From: an uncultured Cocleimonas sp.
GTDB taxonomy: Bacteria > Pseudomonadota > Gammaproteobacteria > Thiotrichales > Thiotrichaceae
NCBI RefSeq assembly: GCF_947495625.1
Contig: NZ_CANLZW010000022.1
Coordinates: 1 to 64,000, forward strand
Length of the DNA stretch: 64,000 nucleotides
Direction: 5' to 3'
Part shown: positions 28,233-37,099 of the stretch, piece after piece
Layout of the letters: every line of letters starts with the position of its first letter
Position numbering within the stretch: the stretch's first letter is position 1
Program-made: the position numbers and the translations under genes
The notes under the pieces: model-generated
What the model was told of the DNA's origin: nothing
Databases searched by the model: none
What the model saw: only the letters and a program-made list of their open reading frames with translations

Positions 28233-28245
28233 AAGTAGGGGGGTG
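28233..28245 (+). repeat. AAGTAGGGGGGTG dispersed repeat, copy 5
   Basis: Exact core preceded by AAAAAAGCCCTC. It forms an inverted pair with copy 4 in the leader of the TPR gene, 46 bp before the first possible start codon. Confidence 0.9.
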
Positions 28246-28291
28246 ATCAAGATAACTCTTACAAGCTTTATAAAACCTGTATTTACTGAAA

Positions 28292-29098
28292 ATGAAAACC
28301 AGAGAAAGCATAAGCAACATGAACACATATCCTCAATACAATAATCAATCTAACTATCAGTTTACTGTTCAATTTATTTACAGACTAAAATATATAGGAC
28401 TGGCGTTATTGCTAATGAGTGTGACTGGTTGTTCGGTGGTCGATTCGTTTCAGTCACCTAAACCTCAAGCTAAAAGCTTACCTAAAATACCCGAAATCAA
28501 ACGCCAACAAGTCAATAAGCCCCGCTATACACAACCAAAAAAAGTGACGCGTGTGCAAAAAGCTCCGGTTAAAAAAGTATTGAAACCTCAAGCGAGAGTG
28601 ATTACTGCTGAGGAAAGAATGCAAGCTAAAGAACTGTTGCAGAAACAGGCTAAGGAGAAAGCTACGGTAGACATCGACCCTTATGCGGCTGTACCAGAGA
28701 GTGACTCTTTGAGTATTACTTCTACAGTGGAAAATCCTGCGCCAGAGGAAGAAGTTACTTCTGGTACTTCTTCGAATAGCTCTCCTGCAGTTAAGTCATT
28801 ATTGATCGGAGCACGTGCAGATTTGGCAATGGGCAAAAATAGCTCAGCAGTGAGTAAACTGGAAAGAGGTTTGCGCATAGAATCCCAGAACCCAGAATTA
28901 TGGCATTTACTGTCTAAGGCGCATTACTCAGATAATGATTACACACAGGCTATTACCATGGCTAAAAAATCTAATCGTTATTCGAACGATGATAGTTTGA
29001 TTGCGCAAAACTGGGCGTTAATTAAAAAAGCAGGTGAGAAATCTGGTAACGCTACTGTTATTAAAGAAGCGCTTGATTACATCAAGTTAAATCCTTGA
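28292..29098 (+). CDS. TPR-containing lipoprotein
   Basis: The 268-residue product has a hydrophobic stretch ending in the lipobox MSVTGC. Then comes a Lys/Pro/Gln-rich linker and a C-terminal TPR pair (LIGARADLAMGKNSSAVSKL, LWHLLSKAHYSDNDYTQAI). The N-terminal extension before the signal is long, so translation could instead begin at the ATG at 28319. It is one base from yoaA and probably in one operon with yoaA and tsaB. No activity can be assigned; TPR lipoproteins usually serve as scaffolds in the envelope. Confidence 0.85.
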   Translation: MKTRESISNMNTYPQYNNQSNYQFTVQFIYRLKYIGLALLLMSVTGCSVVDSFQSPKPQAKSLPKIPEIKRQQVNKPRYTQPKKVTRVQKAPVKKVLKPQARVITAEERMQAKELLQKQAKEKATVDIDPYAAVPESDSLSITSTVENPAPEEEVTSGTSSNSSPAVKSLLIGARADLAMGKNSSAVSKLERGLRIESQNPELWHLLSKAHYSDNDYTQAITMAKKSNRYSNDDSLIAQNWALIKKAGEKSGNATVIKEALDYIKLNP

Positions 29099-29099
29099 T

Positions 29100-31091
29100 A
29101 TGGGAATTGATTTAGATGATAACTGGAAAAAACTGCTTAGTGATGATGGGCCGCTAGCAGCCGCCATACCTGGGTTTCAGGTGCGTGATCAACAACAGCA
29201 AATGATGGAAGCGGTTGGTGAAGCGATTCAAAACCATTCTGCTGCGGTTATCGAGGCGGGTACGGGTGTTGGTAAAACCTTTGCATATTTAGTCCCAGCC
29301 ATAGCTTCTGGCGGTCGAATTATCGTTTCAACAGGGACCAAAACCTTACAAGACCAGCTTTTTGCCAAAGATTTGCCAGTCGTTAAAAATGCTTTAAAAA
29401 CAGATACCCAAATCGCATTGCTTAAAGGGCGTGCAAATTATCTGTGTCGTTATCGCTTAGGGCGTGCGCAGTCGGAAGGTCAATTCGATGATCGCCGTAC
29501 CATTTCTCATTTGCAACGAATTGCTGATTGGGAAGTCATGACCTTTTCTGGTGATATTGGTGAGCTCAATAGCGTTCCCAGAGATGCTGAAGTCTGGCAG
29601 CACGTCACTTCAACGGCAGATAATTGTCTAGGCACAGATTGTGGGGATTACGATAGCTGTTTTGTGGTTAAAGCCCGAAGAGAAGCGCAAGAAGCGGATG
29701 TTGTTGTCGTTAATCATCATTTATTCTTTGCAGATTTAGCCTTAAAAGAAGAAGGTTTTGGCGAATTATTGCCGAGTGCGAATGCGGTGATTCTGGACGA
29801 GGCACATCAACTCCCGGAAGTTGCTTCTACGTTTTTTAGTGAAACATTGAGTAGTCGTCAATTAATTGAATTAGGTCGGGATACTCTCGCTGAAGTTCTT
29901 AGTGGCGCTGCAGATATGACAGATTTGCGCGATGATTTACGAAAGTTAGAAAAGTGCGTATTAGATTTACGTTTAGCGATGGATAAACCGGGCCTTCGCG
30001 AGCCATGGTATAAAATAAAATCAAAGCCTGCGATAGAGAAAGAGATTGCACATTTGGGTGAAATTCTTGATTCATTGTATGACCAGTTAAAAGTCGCAGC
30101 TGAGCGTAGTAAAGGCTTAGAGTCTTGCTATGAACGTATTCAAGTTCAGGTAGAACGTTTACATAACTTAAATGATCCAAAAGCCAATACCGTTCAATGG
30201 TATGAAACCTATACACGATCATTTTCACTGGTTTCAACACCGTTAGATATTGCCGATACGTTTAAAAAACATTTAGAAAGTTGGCCATGTGCGTGGATTT
30301 TAACGTCAGCGACCATCGCAGTGGGTAAATCTTTCGATCATTTTACACAACGTATTGGCATGGAATCACCGAAAGAATTATTGCTCGATAGTCCATTTGA
30401 TTATTGGCATAACGCGCTGCTTTATGCGCCACCGAATATTCCTGAGCCGCAAAATGTTGAGTTCGTACCTGCACTGGTTGAGGCGTCTATTCCTGTTATT
30501 AATGCCAGTGGTGGTAGAACGTTTATGTTGTTCACTAGTTACCGAGCGCTCAATGAAGCCGCGGAGTTATTGCGAGGTGAAATAGATTACCCAATACTGG
30601 TACAAGGTGATTCATCACAAGGTGAGATGATCAAAAACTTCCGTAAACTGGGTAATGCCGTTTTGCTGGGAACCAGTAGTTTCTGGGAAGGTGTTGATGT
30701 CAGAGGAGAAGCGCTAAGTTGCGTGATCATTGATAAGCTACCGTTTGCATCTCCTGGTGATCCGGTTCTTGAGGCGCGTATCAAGAGTATTCGTGAGGCC
30801 GGCGGTAATCCTTTCTTTGAGTATCAGCTACCGCAAGCAGTAATTGCACTTAAACAGGGTGTAGGGCGTCTTATTCGCGATGATAACGATACAGGCTTGC
30901 TGATGATCTGTGACCCGCGTCTACGTACTAAATCTTACGGAAATACTTTTCTGGAAAGTATGCCGAGAGTCCCTAGAACCAGTAAACTTGAAGTGGTTGA
31001 GCGCTTTTTCGAACATCTAAAAACTAAAAAACTCCAGACTGAAGCGTCAAAGGACGAAGATCTGGATAAAGGTAAAACTGCCGATGCCTAA
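29100..31091 (+). CDS. yoaA: ATP-dependent DNA helicase YoaA (DinG family)
   Basis: The 663-residue XPD-like 5'-3' helicase has Walker A GTGVGKT (about 54-60), DEAH at 233-236 and motif VI QGVGRLIR. Four cysteines (116, 176, 181, 187) fit the Fe-S cluster of the family. In E. coli YoaA works with the polymerase subunit HolC on damaged forks. The order yoaA-tsaB is conserved with E. coli, and the stop overlaps the tsaB start by 8 bp. Confidence 0.95.
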   Translation: MGIDLDDNWKKLLSDDGPLAAAIPGFQVRDQQQQMMEAVGEAIQNHSAAVIEAGTGVGKTFAYLVPAIASGGRIIVSTGTKTLQDQLFAKDLPVVKNALKTDTQIALLKGRANYLCRYRLGRAQSEGQFDDRRTISHLQRIADWEVMTFSGDIGELNSVPRDAEVWQHVTSTADNCLGTDCGDYDSCFVVKARREAQEADVVVVNHHLFFADLALKEEGFGELLPSANAVILDEAHQLPEVASTFFSETLSSRQLIELGRDTLAEVLSGAADMTDLRDDLRKLEKCVLDLRLAMDKPGLREPWYKIKSKPAIEKEIAHLGEILDSLYDQLKVAAERSKGLESCYERIQVQVERLHNLNDPKANTVQWYETYTRSFSLVSTPLDIADTFKKHLESWPCAWILTSATIAVGKSFDHFTQRIGMESPKELLLDSPFDYWHNALLYAPPNIPEPQNVEFVPALVEASIPVINASGGRTFMLFTSYRALNEAAELLRGEIDYPILVQGDSSQGEMIKNFRKLGNAVLLGTSSFWEGVDVRGEALSCVIIDKLPFASPGDPVLEARIKSIREAGGNPFFEYQLPQAVIALKQGVGRLIRDDNDTGLLMICDPRLRTKSYGNTFLESMPRVPRTSKLEVVERFFEHLKTKKLQTEASKDEDLDKGKTADA

Positions 31092-31863
31092 TATACTTGC
31101 AATAGAAACTGCTACAGAAGCTTGTTCTGCAGCTTTGATTAGTTTTGAAGATAATTCAATTGATATAGATGTTAACACTGCAGAGCTAAAAGATGTTGAG
31201 CCTAAAATAATCTCTCAATTTAAACTTGCCCCACGAGAGCACACCAAACTTATTCTGCCAATGATAGAAAAAGTGCTGAAAGTAGGGGGGTGTACCATGG
31301 ATGATATTGATGCGATTGCATTTGGTCGTGGCCCAGGAGCTTTCACAGGATTACGTATTGCCGCAGGCATCGCTCAAGGGTTAGCGCTTTCTATAGACAA
31401 ACCTGTGATTCCTGTTTCTACCTTATCTGCCTTAGCACTTCAGACTGTATCAGCGTTGCAGGCAAGCCAACAAAGTTATGCGGGTGAAACGATTATTGTG
31501 GGGCTTGATGCGCGAATGGATGAAGTCTATTGGGGGGCTTTTGAATTCCAAAAAAGTGAATTAATTCTCACAAATGATGAAAAAGTCACAAAAATGGTTG
31601 AGATAGGGGAGTATATTGACAGTTTTGAGGGCAAACATTTTCTAGGTATCGGTTCAGCCTGGGATGCATATACTTTGGAAACATTGGATGGTTCTGTTAA
31701 AAATTCTGAGCAAACCTTAACGATCATCGAGAATGCTTTTCCTAGTGCAACGGAAATTGCTCGCTTAGCGATGATTGAGTTTTTACAACAAAGAACAGTC
31801 GCAATTGAAGATGCGCAACCAGTGTATATTCGTAATAATGTTGCTCAGAAGTCAAAGAAATAA
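31084..31863 (+). CDS. tsaB: tRNA t6A synthesis protein TsaB
   Basis: The 259-residue protein has ILAIETATEACSAAL and AFGRGPGAFTGLRIAAGIAQGLAL. TsaB partners TsaD and TsaE in making N6-threonylcarbamoyladenosine in tRNAs reading ANN codons. It is longer than E. coli TsaB (231) partly through inserts near residues 15-40 and 115-125. The codons for KVGG at about residues 66-69 are an exact copy of the dispersed repeat. Confidence 0.95.
   Translation: MPNILAIETATEACSAALISFEDNSIDIDVNTAELKDVEPKIISQFKLAPREHTKLILPMIEKVLKVGGCTMDDIDAIAFGRGPGAFTGLRIAAGIAQGLALSIDKPVIPVSTLSALALQTVSALQASQQSYAGETIIVGLDARMDEVYWGAFEFQKSELILTNDEKVTKMVEIGEYIDSFEGKHFLGIGSAWDAYTLETLDGSVKNSEQTLTIIENAFPSATEIARLAMIEFLQQRTVAIEDAQPVYIRNNVAQKSKK
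31280..31292 (+). repeat. AAGTAGGGGGGTG dispersed repeat, copy 6, inside tsaB
   Basis: Exact core within the coding sequence, preceded by AAAAAGTGCTG, so the extended pattern (A-run, six bases, AAAGT) is kept even inside a gene. It reads in frame as KVGG just before the conserved GRGPG region. Confidence 0.9.
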
Positions 31864-32132
31864 TAAAAATTATAGGTACTACAATACCTTATGATTCTTA
31901 CCTGAATGGGTAATATCAATAAATACAATTGTTTGAGATCATAATCGACATTAATTTTTAATGTGAGTAAACTGATTTGTAATAGTCTAGTTTATAAATA
32001 ATTATAATTAAAATGAACCTTTGCATACAAATTTCCATCTAACATCCATGAACCTTTTTAATTTTAAGCGCAAATAGAAGCATAAATAGTTAAGCAAGTT
32101 TTGTTTCTTGTTAATTAGAACAATCAAAGTAT

Positions 32133-33008
32133 ATGAAAATTAAATTTTACGGAGTGAGAGGCTCAATAGCCACACCTGGACCTAGTACTATTCGCTATGG
32201 CGGGAACACTGCGTGTGTCTCTGTTAGGTCAGATGATGGTTCTCATTTCGTATTAGATGCAGGGACTGGAATAAAAATATTGGGCGATGAGCTCATGGAA
32301 CAATCTTCTAAAGAAGATATTCATTTGTTTTTTAGCCATTATCACTGGGATCATATTCAAGGCTTTCCTTTTTTCCTGCCTGCCTATCAGCCAGACCAAA
32401 CGATTAACTTACTCGCGGCACACATGCAGGATGAGGAAACACATACTGTGTTAACACAAATGACTGATCCGCACTTTCCTGTACCCAGCGACAGGTTAGA
32501 GGCTAAAGTAAAAGTTTTATCCGTCATTAATAGCATGTTGTTGATCGGAAAAACGCAAGTTAAAACCAAATCCTTGAATCACCCTGGTGGTGGTTCTGCT
32601 TATCGTTTGGATATGCCTGAAGGTAGTATGGCTTATGCAACGGATAATGAGCTTTTCCCACCTAACGAACCAGATACGAATTATCAAGAGTGGGTAGATT
32701 TCTTTCAGGGTGTGGATTATTTGATTCATGATGCTATGTATTTGGATGATGAATTACAAAAAACACATGGCTGGGGACATTCTTTAATATCCCAGACCTT
32801 ACAACTTGCGGTGGATGCAAAAGTTTCTAATCTGATCTTATTTCATCATGATCCTTCAAGAACTGATGAGCAGTTAGATCAGATATTGATTGATAGTAAA
32901 GCGTGGGTGAAGTCACAAAATTCAAAATGCCAAGTGCATATGGCAAAAGAAGGTGATGAATATGTGGTTATGGAAGGCTTAAACTCAGCCAGAGTAGCTT
33001 TTGCCTGA
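32133..33008 (+). CDS. Metallo-beta-lactamase-fold hydrolase
   Basis: The 291-residue protein has the metal motif HYHWDH (His69, His71, Asp73, His74), with further ligands likely in NHPGGGSAYR, YATDNE and LFHHD. The start MKIKFYGVRGSIATPG and GGNTACV are typical of a PhnP/RNase Z-like group often annotated as cAMP phosphodiesterase-like. The substrate is unknown. The preceding gap 31864-32132 shows no gene or clear signal. Confidence 0.88.
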   Translation: MKIKFYGVRGSIATPGPSTIRYGGNTACVSVRSDDGSHFVLDAGTGIKILGDELMEQSSKEDIHLFFSHYHWDHIQGFPFFLPAYQPDQTINLLAAHMQDEETHTVLTQMTDPHFPVPSDRLEAKVKVLSVINSMLLIGKTQVKTKSLNHPGGGSAYRLDMPEGSMAYATDNELFPPNEPDTNYQEWVDFFQGVDYLIHDAMYLDDELQKTHGWGHSLISQTLQLAVDAKVSNLILFHHDPSRTDEQLDQILIDSKAWVKSQNSKCQVHMAKEGDEYVVMEGLNSARVAFA

Positions 33009-33134
33009 GTTATCTGCTGCTTAGCTATTCTGTAGCAAAGCTATCAAGTGATTAGCTATATTCAGATTAAACTCTCTTAAATTCAAAGTTGGGCTCATTT
33101 CTAAAGCCCGAAATCAGTAAACATATAAAATTTA

Positions 33135-33156
33135 CACCCCCCTACTAATAGGGGGG
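33135..33156. terminator. Hairpin made from the dispersed repeat, copy 7
   Basis: CCCCCCTA (33137-33144), loop CTAA, TAGGGGGG (33149-33156), then TTTC. The left half matches the core on the minus strand at 12 of 13 bases (33135-33147). It lies in the convergent gap between the hydrolase and the TRAP permease and would act as a terminator for the former; the T tract is short. Confidence 0.7.
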
Positions 33157-33193
33157 TTTCTATTCCATTTCTTTTATAGAGAGTCGTTGATTA

Positions 33194-35866
33194 TCAAAAC
33201 TCTAATGATAGGTTTCGGTGATGCGATAGACATGCTGCCATTTCTTTAGCCTGTGGATCTGTAAACCTAGCTTGTAAGCGTAATCCAATGTTCTTAGAAA
33301 GTGCTGTTTTATACGCTTCTAAATCAGGCAGTAACTCAGTGGCTGCTTTATTGCGCCATGTTATTTCACTAGCATAAAGTTCTTTTGCCTCATTATAGAA
33401 AACAAGCGCTTTATTTCGGGCTTCGTTGAGCGCTGTTTCATCATTAGCTTTCTTAAAGGCACGTCTGGTTTTTGCGAGCTTGGTTTTAATAGACCCAGAG
33501 CCCTTAACCTTATTAAATTGCTTTTCAAGTGCCTTTACATCTTCAACAATTTTTTCAGCATCATTTGAAGTGATACTTTGTTCAAGCGAATTAAAGCTTT
33601 CCTCAGCACTTGCAAGCAAGTCTTTTGATTGAATAATCTGAGACAGTTCTTGAAGCGGTTCATAAGCAGAATCAACACTGGTATTGTACTGTCTACGTGT
33701 TTTCTTCAGTGCATCATCGAGCTTTTTATAACTAGCATTTTCCTTGATCCACTGTTCTGGAATAGATGCTTCCAGTTCTGCTTTCTTTTGCGTAAGGCTG
33801 CTAATTTTTTCTTTAAGGTTCTCAATGTCAGGATTGTTTTCAGCCAAATCATCAATTTCATTTTGAGTGGCTTCAATTTCATTAGCAAGTTTCTTCATAT
33901 CAGAATTAAGATAACTAACCTGTTGTTGTAATGGTCTGTAAGTTACCGAAAACTTCTCTAATTCTATTTTTTCTTGAGCTATTACAGCTGCTAGCTCCAA
34001 GCCTTTCAGTGCATTTTCTGTGCTTTCTGTAAATTGAGTGCTCAGTTTCTTTGGAAGATAACTTAAATCAAATGTTTGTGCTTTCTTGATGCTTGCTTCA
34101 ATTTCATCGCTATTCAATGCGTATTGCTCTTGAACATAGTCTTCCAGACAAAGCTGTAATTTAGGGTTCAAAGGCGGTGGTGCAGTTTCTGATAGCAAAT
34201 GCGTTCGGTTTGGCAAGTAGTTCACTAGACTTGGGTATAGGCCAACAATAACTAATCCGAGTAATTGCAACAGAATAAAGGCAGAAGCACCTTTGTAGAT
34301 ATCCGTTGTTTTTACGATTTTATCGGCTACACCGCGCAAGTAGAATAGGGCAAAGCCGAAGGGAGGGGTTAAGAATGAGGTTTGGATATTTAAACCTATC
34401 ATCACGCCTAACCAAACTGCAGTTATATTCGCTTCTGGATTAGCCAATAAAATAGGAGCAACTATAGGGACTACTACGACAGCGATTTCGATAAAGTCGA
34501 GGAAAAATCCGAGTAAGAAGATTACAAGCATTACTACGATAAACTGAGTCCAGAATCCGCCTGGTAGAGTGGTTAAGAAATGCTTAACTATTTCTTCGCC
34601 GCCAAAGCCTCGGAAAGCTGAGGTAAGCATCGCTGCACCAATGAGAATAACAAATACCATTGAGGTCATTTTTGCGGTATCAATCATGACACTTTTAAGT
34701 GTGTCGTTGATTTTGAATGCTCTTAACGCGCTCCAGCCGATAGCTATAACAAGTATAGCAACCGCCCCAATAGCGAGTTTTATGCCAAAGAACTGCTCAG
34801 GACTTTTGATACTTCTCACATTTAAATCATAGATATTTGTAAGGAAGCCTATTGCAAAAAGTGAAAATAAAGCCATAAATGCGGGTATATATCTTGTGAC
34901 CTTTTTGCCTTCATGTAGCCTGTATCCCGCCATCACCATGGCGCCTATCGCACCTATGGCACCGGCCTGATTTACGGTAGCTACCCCAAGAATGATTGAT
35001 CCCAAAACAATAAAAATTAAAGTTAGTGGGGGAACTAGTGCAAGTAGAGTATTAACTATAAAGGTTCTGTCATATTCACCATCATAGGGAACAGGTGGTG
35101 CTGCTTCTGGTTTTATCCATGCATAAATAAGTATGTAGAGCATATACAAGCCCACAAGGATCATTCCCGGTATTAGTGCTCCCATGAACATATCGCCCGC
35201 ACTAGCCGAGACTACGTCTAGGTGCGAAGGCATGTTAAATTCACCTGTTGCCTCTTTGTACAGTGTCTTTCTCATGGTGCTGGCTTGATCAGCTGCATTT
35301 GATAGCTGATCAGCGAGTATGATTAATACAATCGAGGGAGGAATTATTTGTCCTAGCGTTCCTGATGCACATATGGTTCCAGTGGCTAAGGATTTGGAGT
35401 AATTATTACGCAGCATTGCGGGTAATGAGATCAGACCCATGGCGATAACTGTCGCCCCTACAATTCCCGTAGTTGCTGCCAATAGTGCACCAACAAAAAC
35501 GACAGATATTCCAAGACCACCTGGAAGAGGGCCGAAAAGCTGAGCCATTGCCACAAGTAAATCTTCTGCAATTTTAGAGCGTTGTAACATTATTCCCATA
35601 AATATGAATAATGGAATCGCAATCAGAGTATCTCGTTCAACAATCCAGTAGAGGCTTCTGAAGTTGGTCACCCCGGCACTTAGCCATTGAGATGGACCAC
35701 CTTCAGCAAAATACGCACTTGGATCACCTGTAAAGAGGTATCCGGTAAGTGCTGCCAAACCAACCGAAATTATGGCAGAACCAGGAAGAGCAAATGCAAC
35801 AGGGAAACCTGATGATAATGCCCAAATCATCAAAAAGAATAATAAACCTAAAAAGAGTAATTCCAT
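33194..35866 (-). CDS. dctM: TRAP transporter large permease DctM with coiled-coil extension
   Basis: The 890-residue protein is about twice the usual DctM length (around 430). Residues 1-555 hold the membrane part with GLGISVVFVGALLAATTGIVGAT, GQIIPPSI and TSFLTPPFGFALFYLRG, including an extra segment around 185-400. Residues about 555-890 are soluble and largely helical, with a strongly charged coiled coil (about 640-720). DctM is the Na+-driven channel subunit. The stop of dctQ overlaps its start by one base. The tail may dock a partner or control transport; this is inference. Confidence 0.9.
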   Translation of the reverse strand: MELLFLGLLFFLMIWALSSGFPVAFALPGSAIISVGLAALTGYLFTGDPSAYFAEGGPSQWLSAGVTNFRSLYWIVERDTLIAIPLFIFMGIMLQRSKIAEDLLVAMAQLFGPLPGGLGISVVFVGALLAATTGIVGATVIAMGLISLPAMLRNNYSKSLATGTICASGTLGQIIPPSIVLIILADQLSNAADQASTMRKTLYKEATGEFNMPSHLDVVSASAGDMFMGALIPGMILVGLYMLYILIYAWIKPEAAPPVPYDGEYDRTFIVNTLLALVPPLTLIFIVLGSIILGVATVNQAGAIGAIGAMVMAGYRLHEGKKVTRYIPAFMALFSLFAIGFLTNIYDLNVRSIKSPEQFFGIKLAIGAVAILVIAIGWSALRAFKINDTLKSVMIDTAKMTSMVFVILIGAAMLTSAFRGFGGEEIVKHFLTTLPGGFWTQFIVVMLVIFLLGFFLDFIEIAVVVVPIVAPILLANPEANITAVWLGVMIGLNIQTSFLTPPFGFALFYLRGVADKIVKTTDIYKGASAFILLQLLGLVIVGLYPSLVNYLPNRTHLLSETAPPPLNPKLQLCLEDYVQEQYALNSDEIEASIKKAQTFDLSYLPKKLSTQFTESTENALKGLELAAVIAQEKIELEKFSVTYRPLQQQVSYLNSDMKKLANEIEATQNEIDDLAENNPDIENLKEKISSLTQKKAELEASIPEQWIKENASYKKLDDALKKTRRQYNTSVDSAYEPLQELSQIIQSKDLLASAEESFNSLEQSITSNDAEKIVEDVKALEKQFNKVKGSGSIKTKLAKTRRAFKKANDETALNEARNKALVFYNEAKELYASEITWRNKAATELLPDLEAYKTALSKNIGLRLQARFTDPQAKEMAACLSHHRNLSLEF

Positions 35867-36903
35867 TAGTGCTCTCCTCCACTAGGTAGCTCTGCATCGG
35901 CTTCTTTGAATAGAAAAGCACAATTCTTTAGAAAATAACTGATAAAAATGAGTGCCATCGAGACAGCAAATACAACTAGAAATGCAGCCATTAAATATTT
36001 TACATACATACCATAGCCACTAGGGGAGGTTTCAAAACTTAATATAGGGGCGATTAAACTGCTCTGACGACTACCTAAGCCATAGTGCAGTATCGTCCAG
36101 CAGACAGGTAATCCAAGGATCAGAGACCCTAAAGCATTAACCCAGGCCTTCTTTTTATTAGTAACACGCGCATAAAGGACATCGACACGAACATGACCAC
36201 CTTCAACCATTGTGTAAGCACTCGCAAACAGGAAGAATGCGGCATACCAGAATCTCACTAAATCTCCCATGAAAGCTTGCTCATAAGAGAAAACAAAACG
36301 TGTAATTACGATTGTGAACTCAGCTAAAACTACCAGAAAAGCTAGCCAGTAAAAGCCTAATGATTTGCTGAACCATGCAACGACAATAGCTAGAACTAAT
36401 AACGGATAGTGAACATAAAGCCCGCGTTGCGTTGATTGATCGAGTATTTGTGCTATTTCTGCGCCAACTATAGGTATAAGGATTTCTTCAACGCGTAAGA
36501 ATGAAATTATTGCATCTGCCAGACCGATAAAGAATACTGCCCAGAATGCTGCTCTAACAATAAAATAAGACAACTCTTTATATCGTTCAGCATCTGAAGA
36601 GAGGCTATTTTCAGGTGTGCGTTTGATTGAAAAAGCTATTAAAACGAATGTGACAATATAAATGAATAGTAAGGCGATACCTTTGTAGAGCCTTGCTGAT
36701 TCTAATGCTTCTCCGCCCATAAATGAGTGTAGGGTTTCAATTAAGGGTGGCCAATCGTGCCAATAGATAAGAAAGCGGCTCAATAAATAGAGTAATACGG
36801 TAGCCACTAATATCCCCGCAAAAATTCTTATTAGATTTCGCGATGATGATTTGCGGGTAGCTGTAGATGTCTGTTGATCAGATAAACTAGAAGCTGAATC
36901 CAT
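35866..36903 (-). CDS. dctQ: TRAP transporter small permease DctQ
   Basis: I chose the ATG at 36903 with AAAGGA upstream (345 residues) over a longer frame reaching 37005. It is longer than typical DctQ (about 160-200). About eight hydrophobic segments are seen; the C-terminal half (RFWYAAFFLFASAYTMVEGGHVRVDVLYARV) matches the DctQ domain, while the N-terminal half adds further helices. Large forms like this occur with long DctM subunits. It couples the periplasmic binding protein to DctM. Confidence 0.88.
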   Translation of the reverse strand: MDSASSLSDQQTSTATRKSSSRNLIRIFAGILVATVLLYLLSRFLIYWHDWPPLIETLHSFMGGEALESARLYKGIALLFIYIVTFVLIAFSIKRTPENSLSSDAERYKELSYFIVRAAFWAVFFIGLADAIISFLRVEEILIPIVGAEIAQILDQSTQRGLYVHYPLLVLAIVVAWFSKSLGFYWLAFLVVLAEFTIVITRFVFSYEQAFMGDLVRFWYAAFFLFASAYTMVEGGHVRVDVLYARVTNKKKAWVNALGSLILGLPVCWTILHYGLGSRQSSLIAPILSFETSPSGYGMYVKYLMAAFLVVFAVSMALIFISYFLKNCAFLFKEADAELPSGGEH

Positions 36904-37054
36904 TGGAGTCCTTTCCTTAGCGCATGAAGTTAATTTTCTTAAACCACCATTTTTACACAAGAATAGCCTTAACAAGAACAACATTCTTATTAAGTGGTGC
37001 TTCACTTGGTTAAGGATAGTAGCTTAAGGAAATTAAATTATGAATTATTTAAAA

Positions 37055-37082
37055 AGAAACGGAACCATGAGGTTCCGTTTCT
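37055..37082 (-). terminator. Intercistronic terminator after dctP
   Basis: On the minus strand AGAAACGGAACC and GGTTCCGTTTCT form a perfect 12-bp stem with a 4-nt loop, followed by TTTTAAA. It lies between dctP and dctQ and probably lowers permease mRNA relative to the binding protein. Confidence 0.85.
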
Positions 37083-37099
37083 GCTTGAGTGTCTAAGTG

